Positions 1 to 5,213 are shown, counted from the first letter of the stretch. The stretch is 5,213 nucleotides of DNA from an uncultured Asticcacaulis sp. (GCA_946480525.1 CAMLLA010000295.1:1-5213), one strand, 5' to 3'. The notes: a model not told the origin generated them from the letters alone. Made by a program: numbers and translations.

Positions 1-1
1 G

Positions 2-511
2 CGTTCGGCCAAGAAGCAGCTGTCGAAAATCAAACAGTTCGAGCCGCGCGAATACGGCTTTTCCATGGTGCGCCATGCTCCGTCGTCAAACAGCCGTGCC
101 TATAAGATCCTGGGCGGCGCGCCGGCGACCGAAATCACCTTCCGGCTTCCGGGCATTCGCTATGAGCATATCCAGGTCGGGGACAGACAGGTCTTGGGGC
201 TGACCTGCCTGACGCCGATCGACGACAGGACGACGCGGATCACGCAGATCTTCTGGTCGGACCATGGTCTGTTCCGGCTGATTTCGCCGATCTTCCGTTA
301 TGGCGCCAAGGCCTTCCTCAAGCAGGACGGTGATATGGTCAACCTGCAGAATGAGGGTTTGAAATACGATCCGTCGCTTTTGTGGATCGATGACGCCGAC
401 ACCCAGGCCAAGTGGTACCAGCAGCTCAAGAAGGAATGGCTGGCGCACCGCGCCGAAAAACGGCCCTTCGTCAACCCGGTAAAGCCTGCCACGCTCAAGT
501 GGACCAGTTGA
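2..511 (+). CDS. Rieske non-heme iron oxygenase alpha subunit, C-terminal part (5' truncated)
   Basis: The frame is open from the window edge to a TGA at 509-511, giving 169 residues of a longer protein; the first complete codon is at position 2. The fragment resembles the catalytic C-terminal half of aromatic ring-hydroxylating dioxygenase/demethylase alpha subunits. It has a beta-rich stretch (LTCLTPIDDRTTRITQIFW), then a helix with QDGDMVNLQNEGL and a tail with YDPSLLWIDDADTQAKWYQ. By family analogy, an Asp in QDGDMV (fragment residue 109 or 111) may be the carboxylate ligand of the mononuclear iron. The N-terminal Rieske [2Fe-2S] domain and the two iron-binding histidines would lie upstream of the window. 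Such enzymes use NAD(P)H-derived electrons from a separate reductase to hydroxylate or O-demethylate a substrate, which cannot be told from this fragment. The gene is followed by a strong terminator at 527-566. Family call is fairly sure; substrate unknown. Confidence 0.8.
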   Translation, partial: RSAKKQLSKIKQFEPREYGFSMVRHAPSSNSRAYKILGGAPATEITFRLPGIRYEHIQVGDRQVLGLTCLTPIDDRTTRITQIFWSDHGLFRLISPIFRYGAKAFLKQDGDMVNLQNEGLKYDPSLLWIDDADTQAKWYQQLKKEWLAHRAEKRPFVNPVKPATLKWTS

Positions 512-526
512 GGTCTCGTCCCTTGT

Positions 527-566
527 AACAAAAACCCCGGTATCCTTAGATACCGGGGTTTTTGTT
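527..566. terminator. Bidirectional intrinsic terminator between convergent genes
   Basis: A perfect 18-bp inverted repeat has arms AACAAAAACCCCGGTATC (527-544) and its exact complement at 549-566, around a 4-nt loop CTTA (545-548). The core is a CCCCGG/CCGGGG stem flanked by A-runs on the left and T-runs on the right. A transcript from either strand therefore has a GC-rich stem followed by a U-rich tract (TTTTTGTT). It lies 15 bases after the oxygenase stop codon and 17 bases from the end of the convergent TetR gene, so one hairpin can serve both. Confidence 0.93.
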
Positions 567-583
567 TGTCGGAAGGCGTAAGG

Positions 584-1231
584 TTACGCCTTCAACGTCT
601 TCAGGCCGGAGACGACCAGGCCGATCTGTACCGACAGGCTGTCGGACAATTGGGCGACATCGAAGCCTGCGCCATTGTCGGACTTCTGGAAAGCCCGGCG
701 GAGGTTGGCGAAGCACAGGTCTTCAAGGATTTCCGCGGCGCAGTCAATGCGTGCGTCGGTGGGAATTTCCTTGGCTTGCTGTGCCGTTTTCAGGGTGTCG
801 AAGAGGGTCTCACGAACCATATCCGACAGTCTGGCCACTTCGGTCAGGCTGGATTGTTCAGCGCTCCAGCGCATGACGAATGCCGACAGGATGAGGCGCG
901 CATTAATCTGGGCGGCCTCATAACCGCGCATCAACTGCTGATGCAGCCTTTGCACGAGGTCCAGCGACGCATCGCGTGCGTCCTGCATCACGCGGATAAC
1001 GCGGCTGTTCTCTTCCTCGACCACGGTCAGGAAGATTTCGTTCTTGTCCGCGAAATTCGCGAACAAGGCGCCCGTCGAAAGACCGGCGCCGCGTGCGATG
1101 TCACGCAGGGTCGCGGCTTCGAAACCACGCTCGCGGAACAGCGTCATGGCCGACTCAAGAATCTTTTGACGGTTACGCTCCTTGGATTGGGCTCGCGTGC
1201 CCATGGGAAGCGTCTCGGCGCTGTTTTTCAT
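584..1231 (-). CDS. TetR/AcrR-family transcriptional regulator
   Basis: This is a 215-aa protein from the ATG at 1231, within the usual TetR size range. Residues about 12-67 form the DNA-binding domain. RQKILESAMTLFRERGFEAA is helix 1 and the approach to the helix-turn-helix, and TLRDIARGAGLSTGALFANF is the helix-turn-helix itself, followed by ADKNEIF, the classic end of the domain. Residues about 70-215 are a helical, poorly conserved ligand-binding and dimerisation domain. It gives no clue to the ligand. The start is uncertain. ATG 1231 has only an AGAG 13 bases upstream. ATG 1204 (206 aa) has a GAGA 8 bases upstream and still keeps the whole domain. ATG 1258 overlaps a possible -10 box. 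The gene diverges from the HIG1-like gene and converges on the oxygenase, so either neighbour, or tetR itself, could be its target. The last codons and stop lie in a small palindrome (575-590). Confidence 0.9.
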   Translation of the reverse strand: MKNSAETLPMGTRAQSKERNRQKILESAMTLFRERGFEAATLRDIARGAGLSTGALFANFADKNEIFLTVVEEENSRVIRVMQDARDASLDLVQRLHQQLMRGYEAAQINARLILSAFVMRWSAEQSSLTEVARLSDMVRETLFDTLKTAQQAKEIPTDARIDCAAEILEDLCFANLRRAFQKSDNGAGFDVAQLSDSLSVQIGLVVSGLKTLKA

Positions 1232-1256
1232 TCTACTGTTATCACTCTGATCGTAC

Positions 1257-1290
1257 ATTTTACTACACACACAACCTTCCCTAAGGTCAA
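1257..1290 (-). promoter_or_regulatory. Candidate tetR promoter with small operator-like palindrome
   Basis: On the minus strand, TTGACC (1290-1285) resembles a -35 box. TAGTAA (1265-1260, 19-bp spacing) or TAAAAT (1262-1257, 22-bp spacing) could be the -10, though both spacings are long. Between them sits ACCTTCCCTAAGGT (1274-1287), a 5-bp inverted repeat with a 4-bp spacer. A TetR protein controlling its own gene could bind there. If TAAAAT is the -10, translation must start at 1231 or 1204 and not at 1258. This is motif reading only, and the boxes are weak. Confidence 0.25.
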
Positions 1291-1400
1291 CTTCCCCCTC
1301 GGGCCTTACACTCTTAGTATGCGCTAAACGCGGGCGCAATCCGCAACTGTCGAATTTTTCGTGACGTAATCTCGCCTTAATTCAATGACTTCGTGCCATT

Positions 1401-1439
1401 TCGAGATATTATGGACCACGAGTACCATATAGGTCTCGA
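1401..1439. promoter_or_regulatory. Imperfect inverted repeat upstream of the HIG1-like gene
   Basis: TCGAGA (1401-1406) pairs with TCTCGA (1434-1439). Inside it, TATGG at 1410-1414 (read with the bulge at 1409) pairs with CCATA (1425-1429), leaving a 10-base loop. Pairing between the two helices is interrupted by the bulged GG at 1432-1433. The repeat ends 31 bases before the ATG at 1471. It could be an operator or a hairpin in the 5' leader. It lacks a T-tract, so I do not call it a terminator. Confidence 0.3.
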
Positions 1440-1470
1440 CATTTACCCGTGAAAGGGGAATAGAGGCGTC

Positions 1471-1674
1471 ATGAGTACTTTTCTTTTCATCCTGGCGTTG
1501 ATTGCCATGCTGGCCGTTGCCGGGATTTTGTTCACCGGAATCTTCGGCATGGTGCGCGGTGGCGACTTCAACGCCAAATGGGGCAACAGGCTGATGCGCT
1601 GGCGCGTCATGGCCCAGGCCATCGCCATTGTCCTCCTGGTCGCCCTGGCCTGGGCGTGGCAGCACGGCAAGTAG
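1471..1674 (+). CDS. HIG1-domain-like twin transmembrane protein
   Basis: A 67-aa protein consists almost entirely of two membrane helices: residues about 4-26 (LFILALIAMLAVAGILFTGIF) and about 46-64 (VMAQAIAIVLLVALAWAW). They are joined by a basic loop. The loop and start of helix 2 contain NRLMRWRVMAQ (39-49). This matches the arginine-rich, R-x-R-x-x-x-Q type motif of the HIG1 family, often annotated 'twin transmembrane protein' in alphaproteobacteria. HIG1 proteins in mitochondria and some bacteria associate with respiratory complexes, notably cytochrome c oxidase. A similar role here is inference. The start is supported by AGAGG at 1462-1466, four bases before the ATG, with an additional purine run AAAGGGG at 1452-1458. 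The TAG stop directly abuts the TTG start of the adenosyltransferase, so the two are surely cotranscribed and probably translationally coupled. Confidence 0.82.
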   Translation: MSTFLFILALIAMLAVAGILFTGIFGMVRGGDFNAKWGNRLMRWRVMAQAIAIVLLVALAWAWQHGK

Positions 1675-2226
1675 TTGGTTAAACTCAATAAGATCTATAC
1701 CCGCACCGGCGACGACGGGACGACCGGCCTGGCCGATGGCAGCCGCCGCGCCAAATCCGATTCGCGCCTGACCGCCATCGGCAGCGTCGACGAAGCCAAT
1801 GCCGCTATCGGCGTGGCGCGGCTTTATGCCGCAGATGGCATGGACGTCCTGCTCGCGCGGATTCAGAACGACCTATTCGATCTTGGCGCCGACCTGGCGA
1901 CTCCTTCGGATGAGGTGTCGTGGACGCCGCTGCGCATCAGGGCGGCCCAGGTTGATGCCCTCGAAGCCGCCCTCGACGACCACAATGCCGAACTGTCGGC
2001 CCTGACGTCATTCATCTTGCCGGCGGGAACGCATCTGAGCGCCCACCTGCATTTGGCGCGCACCATTGTTCGCCGCGCCGAGCGCGATACGGTTGCAGTG
2101 AATGAGCCGGTCAATCCGGAGGTTGTGAAGTATCTGAACCGCCTGTCGGACCTGTTGTTCGTCCTGGCGCGTCACGCCAACGATCTTGGCCGGGCCGACG
2201 TCCTTTGGGTGCCCTCGAAAGCCTGA
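1675..2226 (+). CDS. pduO: PduO-type cob(I)alamin (corrinoid) adenosyltransferase
   Basis: This 183-aa protein transfers the adenosyl group of ATP to cob(I)alamin or a cobyrinic acid derivative, making the coenzyme B12 needed by enzymes such as methylmalonyl-CoA mutase. The N-terminal KIYTRTGDDGTTGL (6-19) is the family's ATP-binding segment, followed by DGSRR. GSVDEANAAIG (36-46) carries the conserved Asp39. The helix RTIVRRAERDTV (129-140) carries Arg129 and Arg133, which match the catalytic and ATP-contacting arginines of PduO enzymes. The tail has YLNRLSDLLFVLAR, also typical. Length is close to other single-domain members. The start is the TTG at 1675, because the product MVKLNKIYTRTGDDG matches the usual N-terminus and no ATG or GTG lies between the preceding stop and the conserved motif. 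The ribosome site is weak (GGCAAG), so expression probably depends on coupling to the HIG1-like gene. The stop abuts the convergent gene's stop. Confidence 0.95.
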   Translation: MVKLNKIYTRTGDDGTTGLADGSRRAKSDSRLTAIGSVDEANAAIGVARLYAADGMDVLLARIQNDLFDLGADLATPSDEVSWTPLRIRAAQVDALEAALDDHNAELSALTSFILPAGTHLSAHLHLARTIVRRAERDTVAVNEPVNPEVVKYLNRLSDLLFVLARHANDLGRADVLWVPSKA

Positions 2227-2466
2227 TTATTTTGTGTCAGGCGCTTTCGTTTCCGCGGTTGCGGCGGCATCGACCGCACGATTGGTAAAGGTCGTGATGC
2301 TGACCGGGGTGTAGCACTTCCAGTCCTTGTCCGACCACCATTTGGCCGCGCTATCGCACTTCTTCTTTGGCTTGGTATAGAGAAGGTCATAACCGGCGAC
2401 GCCGGTCGAGATGACCAGGAACAGGCCCAGGAAGATGTATTTCAGGTACGGGATATAGCTTTTCAT
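2227..2466 (-). CDS. Small single-pass membrane protein with a conserved-looking Cys pair (unknown function)
   Basis: I do not recognise this 79-aa protein as a named family. From the ATG at 2466, residues about 8-29 (LKYIFLGLFLVISTGVAGYDLL) form one hydrophobic helix or uncleaved signal anchor. A basic patch TKPKKK and a short Trp-rich segment with Cys37 and Cys51 (CDSAAKWWSDKDWKCYTP) follow, then an Ala/Thr-rich tail. The C...W...KC.TP pattern recalls small envelope proteins with one disulfide, but the basic patch after the helix could also argue for a cytoplasmic tail, so topology is open. An in-frame TTG at 2526 would add 20 residues unlike a signal sequence, so I prefer the ATG, although no clear Shine-Dalgarno precedes it. 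The gene runs convergently into the adenosyltransferase with adjacent stop codons, and diverges from etfB. Reality of the gene is likely because of its coherent membrane-protein layout. Confidence 0.7.
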   Translation of the reverse strand: MKSYIPYLKYIFLGLFLVISTGVAGYDLLYTKPKKKCDSAAKWWSDKDWKCYTPVSITTFTNRAVDAAATAETKAPDTK

Positions 2467-2595
2467 ATGTATGCGGACCGGCAAGGAAACTGTGCCGGTT
2501 ATGCGCCAAACCTGCGGTGAGGGCAATCGCTTTGGTGCGTGGGCCCGAACGGGCGCGTTTTACCTGAAAATCCAAGCAAATGCATGTGCGAAAGA

Positions 2596-2627
2596 TTGAC
2601 ATTGGTCCTGTGCGGCGTCACTTATCT
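2596..2627 (+). promoter_or_regulatory. Candidate etfBA promoter
   Basis: TTGACA (2596-2601) is a perfect -35 consensus in the divergent gap before etfB. Downstream, CACTTA (17-bp spacing), ACTTAT (18 bp) or CTTATC (19 bp) are the only -10 options and all are poor. A second possibility is TATATT at 2638-2643 as the -10, but it has no good -35. The operator-like dyad at 2642-2657 would lie just downstream of the first start site or overlap the second. The gap 2467-2710 otherwise shows only a small GCCCG-AA-CGGGC hairpin at 2543-2554. Confidence 0.35.
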
Positions 2628-2641
2628 GCCAATCGCGTATA

Positions 2642-2657
2642 TTGACGCGAACGTCAA
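2642..2657. promoter_or_regulatory. Operator-like dyad TTGACGCGAACGTCAA upstream of etfB
   Basis: The perfect half-sites TTGACG (2642-2647) and CGTCAA (2652-2657) are separated by CGAA, a 16-bp element ending 53 bases before the etfB start. From memory, MerR-family LiuR regulators of branched-chain amino acid and acyl-CoA catabolism bind sites of the TTTACGT-AACGTAAA kind, with the same length and a similar core, and etf genes belong to that regulon in several proteobacteria. The dyad itself is seen directly; the regulator is inferred. Confidence 0.5.
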
Positions 2658-2710
2658 CTTTTGTTAAGGCTGCACGAAAGGCCGCAGGGTCTGGACACAG
2701 AGGTAACGTC

Positions 2711-3457
2711 ATGAAGATACTCGTGCCCGTCAAACGGGTTCTGGACTATAACGTCAAGGTCCGCGTCAAGGCCGACCAGTCGGGCGTCGATCTGTCCAAC
2801 GTCAAGATGTCGATGAACCCGTTCGACGAAATCGCCGTCGAGGAAGCGACCCGCCTGAAGGAAAAGGGCATCGCGACCGAGATCGTCGCCGTCTCGATCG
2901 GGCCGGCGCAGGCCAAGGACACGATCATTACCGCCCTGACCATCGGCGCCGATCGCGGCATCCTGATCCAGACTGACGTCGACGTCGAGCCGCTGGCCGT
3001 CGCCAAGCTGCTGAAGGCCGTGGTCGAACAGGAAAACCCCGACCTCGTCATCATGGGCAAGCAGGCCATTGACGGCGATAACAACGCCACCGGCCAGATG
3101 CTGTCGACCCTGCTGGGCTGGCCGCAGGCGACCTTCGCCTCGAAGGTGGTCGTGGAAAACGGTGAGGCCCTGGTCACGCGCGAAGTCGATGGCGGTCTCC
3201 AGACGCTGGGCGTCAAGCTGCCGGCGGTCGTCACGACCGACCTGCGCCTCAATGAGCCGCGCTATGCCTCGCTGCCCAACATCATGAAGGCCAAGAAGAA
3301 GCCGCTGGATATGAAGACGGTCGCCGATTACGGCGTCGACGTCACGCCGCGTCTGAAAGTGGTCAAGGTCACCGAGCCGCCCAAGCGCGGCGCGGGTGTA
3401 AAGGTCAAGGATGCGGCCGAACTGGTCGCCAGCCTCAAGTCGGCGGGAGTGCTCTGA
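2711..3457 (+). CDS. etfB: Electron transfer flavoprotein subunit beta
   Basis: This 248-aa protein is the full length expected for group I bacterial EtfB. With EtfA it forms the soluble FAD-containing heterodimer that accepts electrons from acyl-CoA dehydrogenases and delivers them to ETF-ubiquinone oxidoreductase. The N-terminus [20 protein letters not shown] is characteristic. [11 protein letters not shown] (36-46) and [15 protein letters not shown] (116-130) belong to the AMP-binding fold. [20 protein letters not shown] (155-174) matches the subunit signature. [20 protein letters not shown] (178-197) is the recognition loop, with Leu188 as the anchor that docks into dehydrogenase partners. 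ATG 2711 is chosen over an in-frame TTG at 2642 because GAGGT (2700-2704) sits six bases upstream and the family N-terminus begins there. The TTG also lies inside the dyad. etfA follows after one base. Lys193 and Lys196 match the lysines methylated in human ETFB. Confidence 0.98.
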   Translation: MKILVPVKRVLDYNVKVRVKADQSGVDLSNVKMSMNPFDEIAVEEATRLKEKGIATEIVAVSIGPAQAKDTIITALTIGADRGILIQTDVDVEPLAVAKLLKAVVEQENPDLVIMGKQAIDGDNNATGQMLSTLLGWPQATFASKVVVENGEALVTREVDGGLQTLGVKLPAVVTTDLRLNEPRYASLPNIMKAKKKPLDMKTVADYGVDVTPRLKVVKVTEPPKRGAGVKVKDAAELVASLKSAGVL

Positions 3458-3458
3458 T

Positions 3459-4391
3459 ATGGCGGTTCTGGTTATTGCGGATCACGACGGCGCGCACCTG
3501 CGCGACACGACCAACAAGACCGTGACGGCGGCGAAAGCCCTTTCAAGTGACGTCGATGTGCTGGTCTATGGCGACGGCGCGCAAGGCGTTGCCGACGCGG
3601 CCGCGAAAATCGACGGCGTGCGTAAGGTCCTGTTATCGCAATCGGCGGGCCTCAAGGCCGAAATCGCCGAGGACGTGGCGGCTCTGATCAGCGGCCTTGC
3701 CGCCGGTTACGATGCGGTGGCGATCCCGGCTTCGGCTTCGGGCAAGAACTTCGCGCCGCGCGTTGCGGCCCTGCTCGACGTGTCGCTGCTGTCTGACGTC
3801 ATCGAAGTCGTCGACGCCAACACCTTTGTGCGCCCGATCTACGCCGGCAACGCGCTGGAAACCGTCCAGACCAGCGAAGCCAAGAAGGTTTTGACGGTCC
3901 GTACCACGGCCTTCAAGGCCGCGGGCGAAGGCGGTTCAACGTCCGTCGAGTCCGTTGCGGCGCCTGCCGCGACTGCGGGAACGCGCTTCGTTGGCGAAGA
4001 AAAGGTCGTCTCAGACCGTCCAGAACTGGGCGCGGCCAAGGTCGTCGTTTCCGGCGGCCGGGCGCTGGGTTCGGCAGAAGAGTTCAAGGCGGTCATCGAA
4101 CCGCTGGCCGACAAGCTTGGCGCCGCCGTCGGTGCCTCGCGCGCCGCGGTTGATGCCGGCTATGCGCCCAACGACTATCAGGTCGGTCAGACCGGCAAGG
4201 TCGTCGCGCCGGGTCTCTACATCGCCGTCGGTATTTCGGGTGCGATCCAGCATCTGGCCGGGATGAAGGATTCGAAGGTCATCGTGGCCATCAACAAGGA
4301 TCCGGAAGCGCCGATCTTCAGCATCGCCGACTATGGCCTGGTCGAAGACTACAAGACCGCCATCCCGTCGCTCATGGGCGCGCTCGGCTAA
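3459..4391 (+). CDS. etfA: Electron transfer flavoprotein subunit alpha
   Basis: This 310-aa protein is the usual length of bacterial EtfA. It holds most of the FAD site of the ETF heterodimer. Residues 1 to about 185 form the N-terminal alpha/beta domain ([20 protein letters not shown] at the start). The FAD domain follows, with [10 protein letters not shown] (196-205), [20 protein letters not shown] (223-242), [20 protein letters not shown] (241-260), [12 protein letters not shown] (261-272) and [11 protein letters not shown] (277-287). Arg228, the QTG stretch, His265 and Asp281 correspond to flavin-contacting positions in human ETFA. No catalytic or binding residue looks altered. ATG 3459 is one base after the etfB stop, with GGGAG (3445-3449) nine bases upstream, so the pair is one operon and probably coupled, as suits a 1:1 complex. 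The gene ends at TAA 4389-4391, before the intergenic hairpin. Confidence 0.98.
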   Translation: MAVLVIADHDGAHLRDTTNKTVTAAKALSSDVDVLVYGDGAQGVADAAAKIDGVRKVLLSQSAGLKAEIAEDVAALISGLAAGYDAVAIPASASGKNFAPRVAALLDVSLLSDVIEVVDANTFVRPIYAGNALETVQTSEAKKVLTVRTTAFKAAGEGGSTSVESVAAPAATAGTRFVGEEKVVSDRPELGAAKVVVSGGRALGSAEEFKAVIEPLADKLGAAVGASRAAVDAGYAPNDYQVGQTGKVVAPGLYIAVGISGAIQHLAGMKDSKVIVAINKDPEAPIFSIADYGLVEDYKTAIPSLMGALG

Positions 4392-4413
4392 ATACCCAAA
4401 AGACGCATTGCGC

Positions 4414-4449
4414 GATCACACCTCTCCGTACATGCGGGGAGGTGTGATC
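4414..4449. repeat. Long hairpin / palindromic element in the etfA-hbd gap
   Basis: GATCACACCTCTCCG (4414-4428) pairs with the complementary arm CGGGGAGGTGTGATC (4435-4449) over 15 bp, with one G-T wobble (4425/4438) and a TACATG loop. There is no immediate T-run after the right arm (ACTTACAGC follows; TTTT only comes at 4459-4462), so it is not a textbook intrinsic terminator. The CTCTCC-GTACATGC-GGGGAG core resembles, from memory, palindromes scattered in alphaproteobacterial intergenic DNA. It may stabilise the 3' end of the etfBA mRNA, attenuate reading into hbd, or be a dispersed repeat. Confidence 0.75.
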
Positions 4450-4529
4450 ACTTACAGCTTTTCATATTGCATTGCGCAAAAAGCCGTCCTATCCAAAATA
4501 CCAGACGCTTTCATTTGCAAGGATCGACC

Positions 4530-5213
4530 ATGGACATCAAAACCGTCGGCATTATCGGCGCCGGCCAGATGGGTGCAGGGATCGCCCAGGTTTGTGCGCA
4601 GTCGGGCTATGCGGTTGTCCTGTTCGACCAGTCGGCCGATGCCGTCAAAAAGGCCTTTGAACGTATCGAAAAGGGCATCAATCGCCTGGCCGAAAAGGAA
4701 GCGATTTCGGCGGACGACGCAAAGGCCGCGCTCGGTCGCCTGACGCCTGCCGCCTCGGTTCAGGAACTGTCCGACTGCGATCTGGTGATCGAAGCCGCGA
4801 CGGAGAACGAGCAGGTCAAGAACGCCATCTTCAAGTCGGTATGCGAGCACCTGAAGCCGGGGGCCATGCTGGCGTCGAATACCTCGTCGATTTCGATCAC
4901 CCGCCTGGCGGCCGCCACCGATCGTCCGGGCCGGTTCATCGGCCTACATTTCATGAATCCTGTGCCGGTCATGAAGCTGGTCGAGATCATTCGCGGCATC
5001 GCCACCGAGCCGGAAACCTATGCCGCAGCGGTCGCCTTTGCCCGCAGCCTCGGCAAGACGACGGCCAATTCTGAAGACTTCCCAGCCTTCATCGTCAACC
5101 GCATCCTGATCCCGATGATCAACGAGGCGATCTATACGCTGTACGAAGGCGTCGGCACGGTCGAGGCCATCGATACCGGCATGAAGCTCGGCACCAATCA
5201 TCCGATGGGGCCG
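4530..5213 (+). CDS. hbd: 3-hydroxybutyryl-CoA (3-hydroxyacyl-CoA) dehydrogenase, 3' truncated by window
   Basis: The first 228 codons are present; family members run to about 280-295 residues, so most of the enzyme is here. It oxidises (S)-3-hydroxyacyl-CoA to the 3-ketoacyl-CoA with NAD(P), in beta-oxidation and short-chain or butanoate metabolism. VGIIGAGQMGAGIAQ (6-20) is the Rossmann GxGxxG, and Asp33 closes strand 2. LVIEAATENEQVK (85-97) and SNTSSISIT (116-124) follow. GLHFMNPVPVMKLVEII (138-154) is the family signature. Ser119, His140, Glu152 and Asn190 keep exactly the spacing of the human catalytic set (Ser137, His158, Glu170, Asn208). AAGGA at 4519-4523, six bases before the ATG, supports the start. 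The 138-base gap with a hairpin separates it from etfA, so it may have its own promoter or be a lower-level operon member. Chain-length preference cannot be read from this fragment. Confidence 0.96.
   Translation, partial: MDIKTVGIIGAGQMGAGIAQVCAQSGYAVVLFDQSADAVKKAFERIEKGINRLAEKEAISADDAKAALGRLTPAASVQELSDCDLVIEAATENEQVKNAIFKSVCEHLKPGAMLASNTSSISITRLAAATDRPGRFIGLHFMNPVPVMKLVEIIRGIATEPETYAAAVAFARSLGKTTANSEDFPAFIVNRILIPMINEAIYTLYEGVGTVEAIDTGMKLGTNHPMGP

Noticed and set aside
575..590. Palindrome GGCGTAA-GG-TTACGCC at the tetR stop codon
   Set aside because: The two-base loop cannot fold well and it spans the last codons; the real terminator is the adjacent 527-566 hairpin.
631..645. Palindrome CCGACAG-G-CTGTCGG
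   Set aside because: Lies inside the TetR coding region and encodes ordinary residues near the C-terminus; most likely chance.
566..1327. Long plus-strand open frame opposite the TetR gene
   Set aside because: Shadow of the minus-strand TetR gene, whose product has a clear helix-turn-helix domain; the plus-strand product has no recognisable features and begins just past the terminator.
1204..1339. Longer TetR start at TTG 1339 or ATG 1258
   Set aside because: The added residues (including EGCVCSK) are unlike TetR N-termini and no ribosome site lies at proper distance; GGAAGG before 1258 is 16 bases away.
1232..1470. Cobalamin riboswitch upstream of the HIG1-adenosyltransferase pair
   Set aside because: No B12-box-like conserved core is visible and the leader is short and moderately AT-rich; only the small palindromes described were found.
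2543..2554. Small GCCCG-AA-CGGGC inverted repeat in the gap before etfB
   Set aside because: Only 5 bp with a two-base loop in GC-rich DNA; expected by chance.
2387..2602. Minus-strand frame with two cysteines near its start
   Set aside because: Overlaps the better-supported small membrane protein in another frame and has no coherent composition.
2642..2710. In-frame TTG extension of etfB by 23 residues
   Set aside because: The family N-terminus [10 protein letters not shown] begins at 2711 with a good GAGGT site; the TTG lies inside the operator-like dyad.
4333..4850. Open frames on both strands spanning the etfA end and hbd start
   Set aside because: The hbd frame from 4530 carries all catalytic residues; the others are out-of-frame shadows crossing the intergenic hairpin.
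1..5213. Mobile element, CRISPR, tRNA, phage or defence genes
   Set aside because: No direct-repeat arrays, transposase motifs, tRNA cloverleaf or foreign-looking composition seen; gene content is core metabolism.

Overview
The window looks like ordinary chromosomal DNA from an alphaproteobacterium. GC is high in the coding regions. The order HIG1-type small membrane protein, then cob(I)alamin adenosyltransferase, then etfB-etfA, then 3-hydroxybutyryl-CoA dehydrogenase is one I associate with Caulobacterales and relatives. Asticcacaulis- or Caulobacter-like is my best guess, from recall and not from any search.

Layout. Positions 2-511 (+) are the 3' end of a Rieske-type ring-hydroxylating oxygenase alpha subunit. 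It converges on a minus-strand TetR-family regulator (584-1231), and a strong hairpin at 527-566 can terminate transcription from both sides. The divergent gap at about 1232-1470 holds candidate signals for tetR and for the next plus-strand pair. That pair is a 67-aa two-helix HIG1-like protein (1471-1674) and a PduO-type cob(I)alamin adenosyltransferase (1675-2226, TTG start directly after the preceding stop). A 79-aa single-helix membrane protein on the minus strand (2227-2466) ends back-to-back with the adenosyltransferase, with no bases between the two stop codons. The divergent gap 2467-2710 carries a TTGACA box and a clean 16-bp dyad, TTGACGCGAACGTCAA. It leads into etfB (2711-3457) and etfA (3459-4391). 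A 138-bp gap with a long G+C-rich hairpin follows, then the first 228 codons of hbd (4530 to the window end).

How the genes work together. ETF (EtfAB) takes electrons from acyl-CoA dehydrogenases and passes them towards the quinone pool. The 3-hydroxyacyl-CoA dehydrogenase carries out the NAD-linked step of the same beta-oxidation-type pathways. The adenosyltransferase makes the cofactor of methylmalonyl-CoA mutase, which disposes of propionyl-CoA from branched-chain amino acids and odd-chain fatty acids. The window is therefore mostly acyl-CoA catabolism and respiratory electron entry. The dyad before etfB resembles, from memory, operators of LiuR-type regulators of that metabolism.

I see no tRNA, rRNA, CRISPR array, insertion sequence, prophage or defence system, and no convincing previously undescribed system. 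The best leads are regulatory: the dyad before etfB, the hairpin between etfA and hbd, and the palindromes before the HIG1-like gene. The uncharacterised two-cysteine membrane protein is the other.
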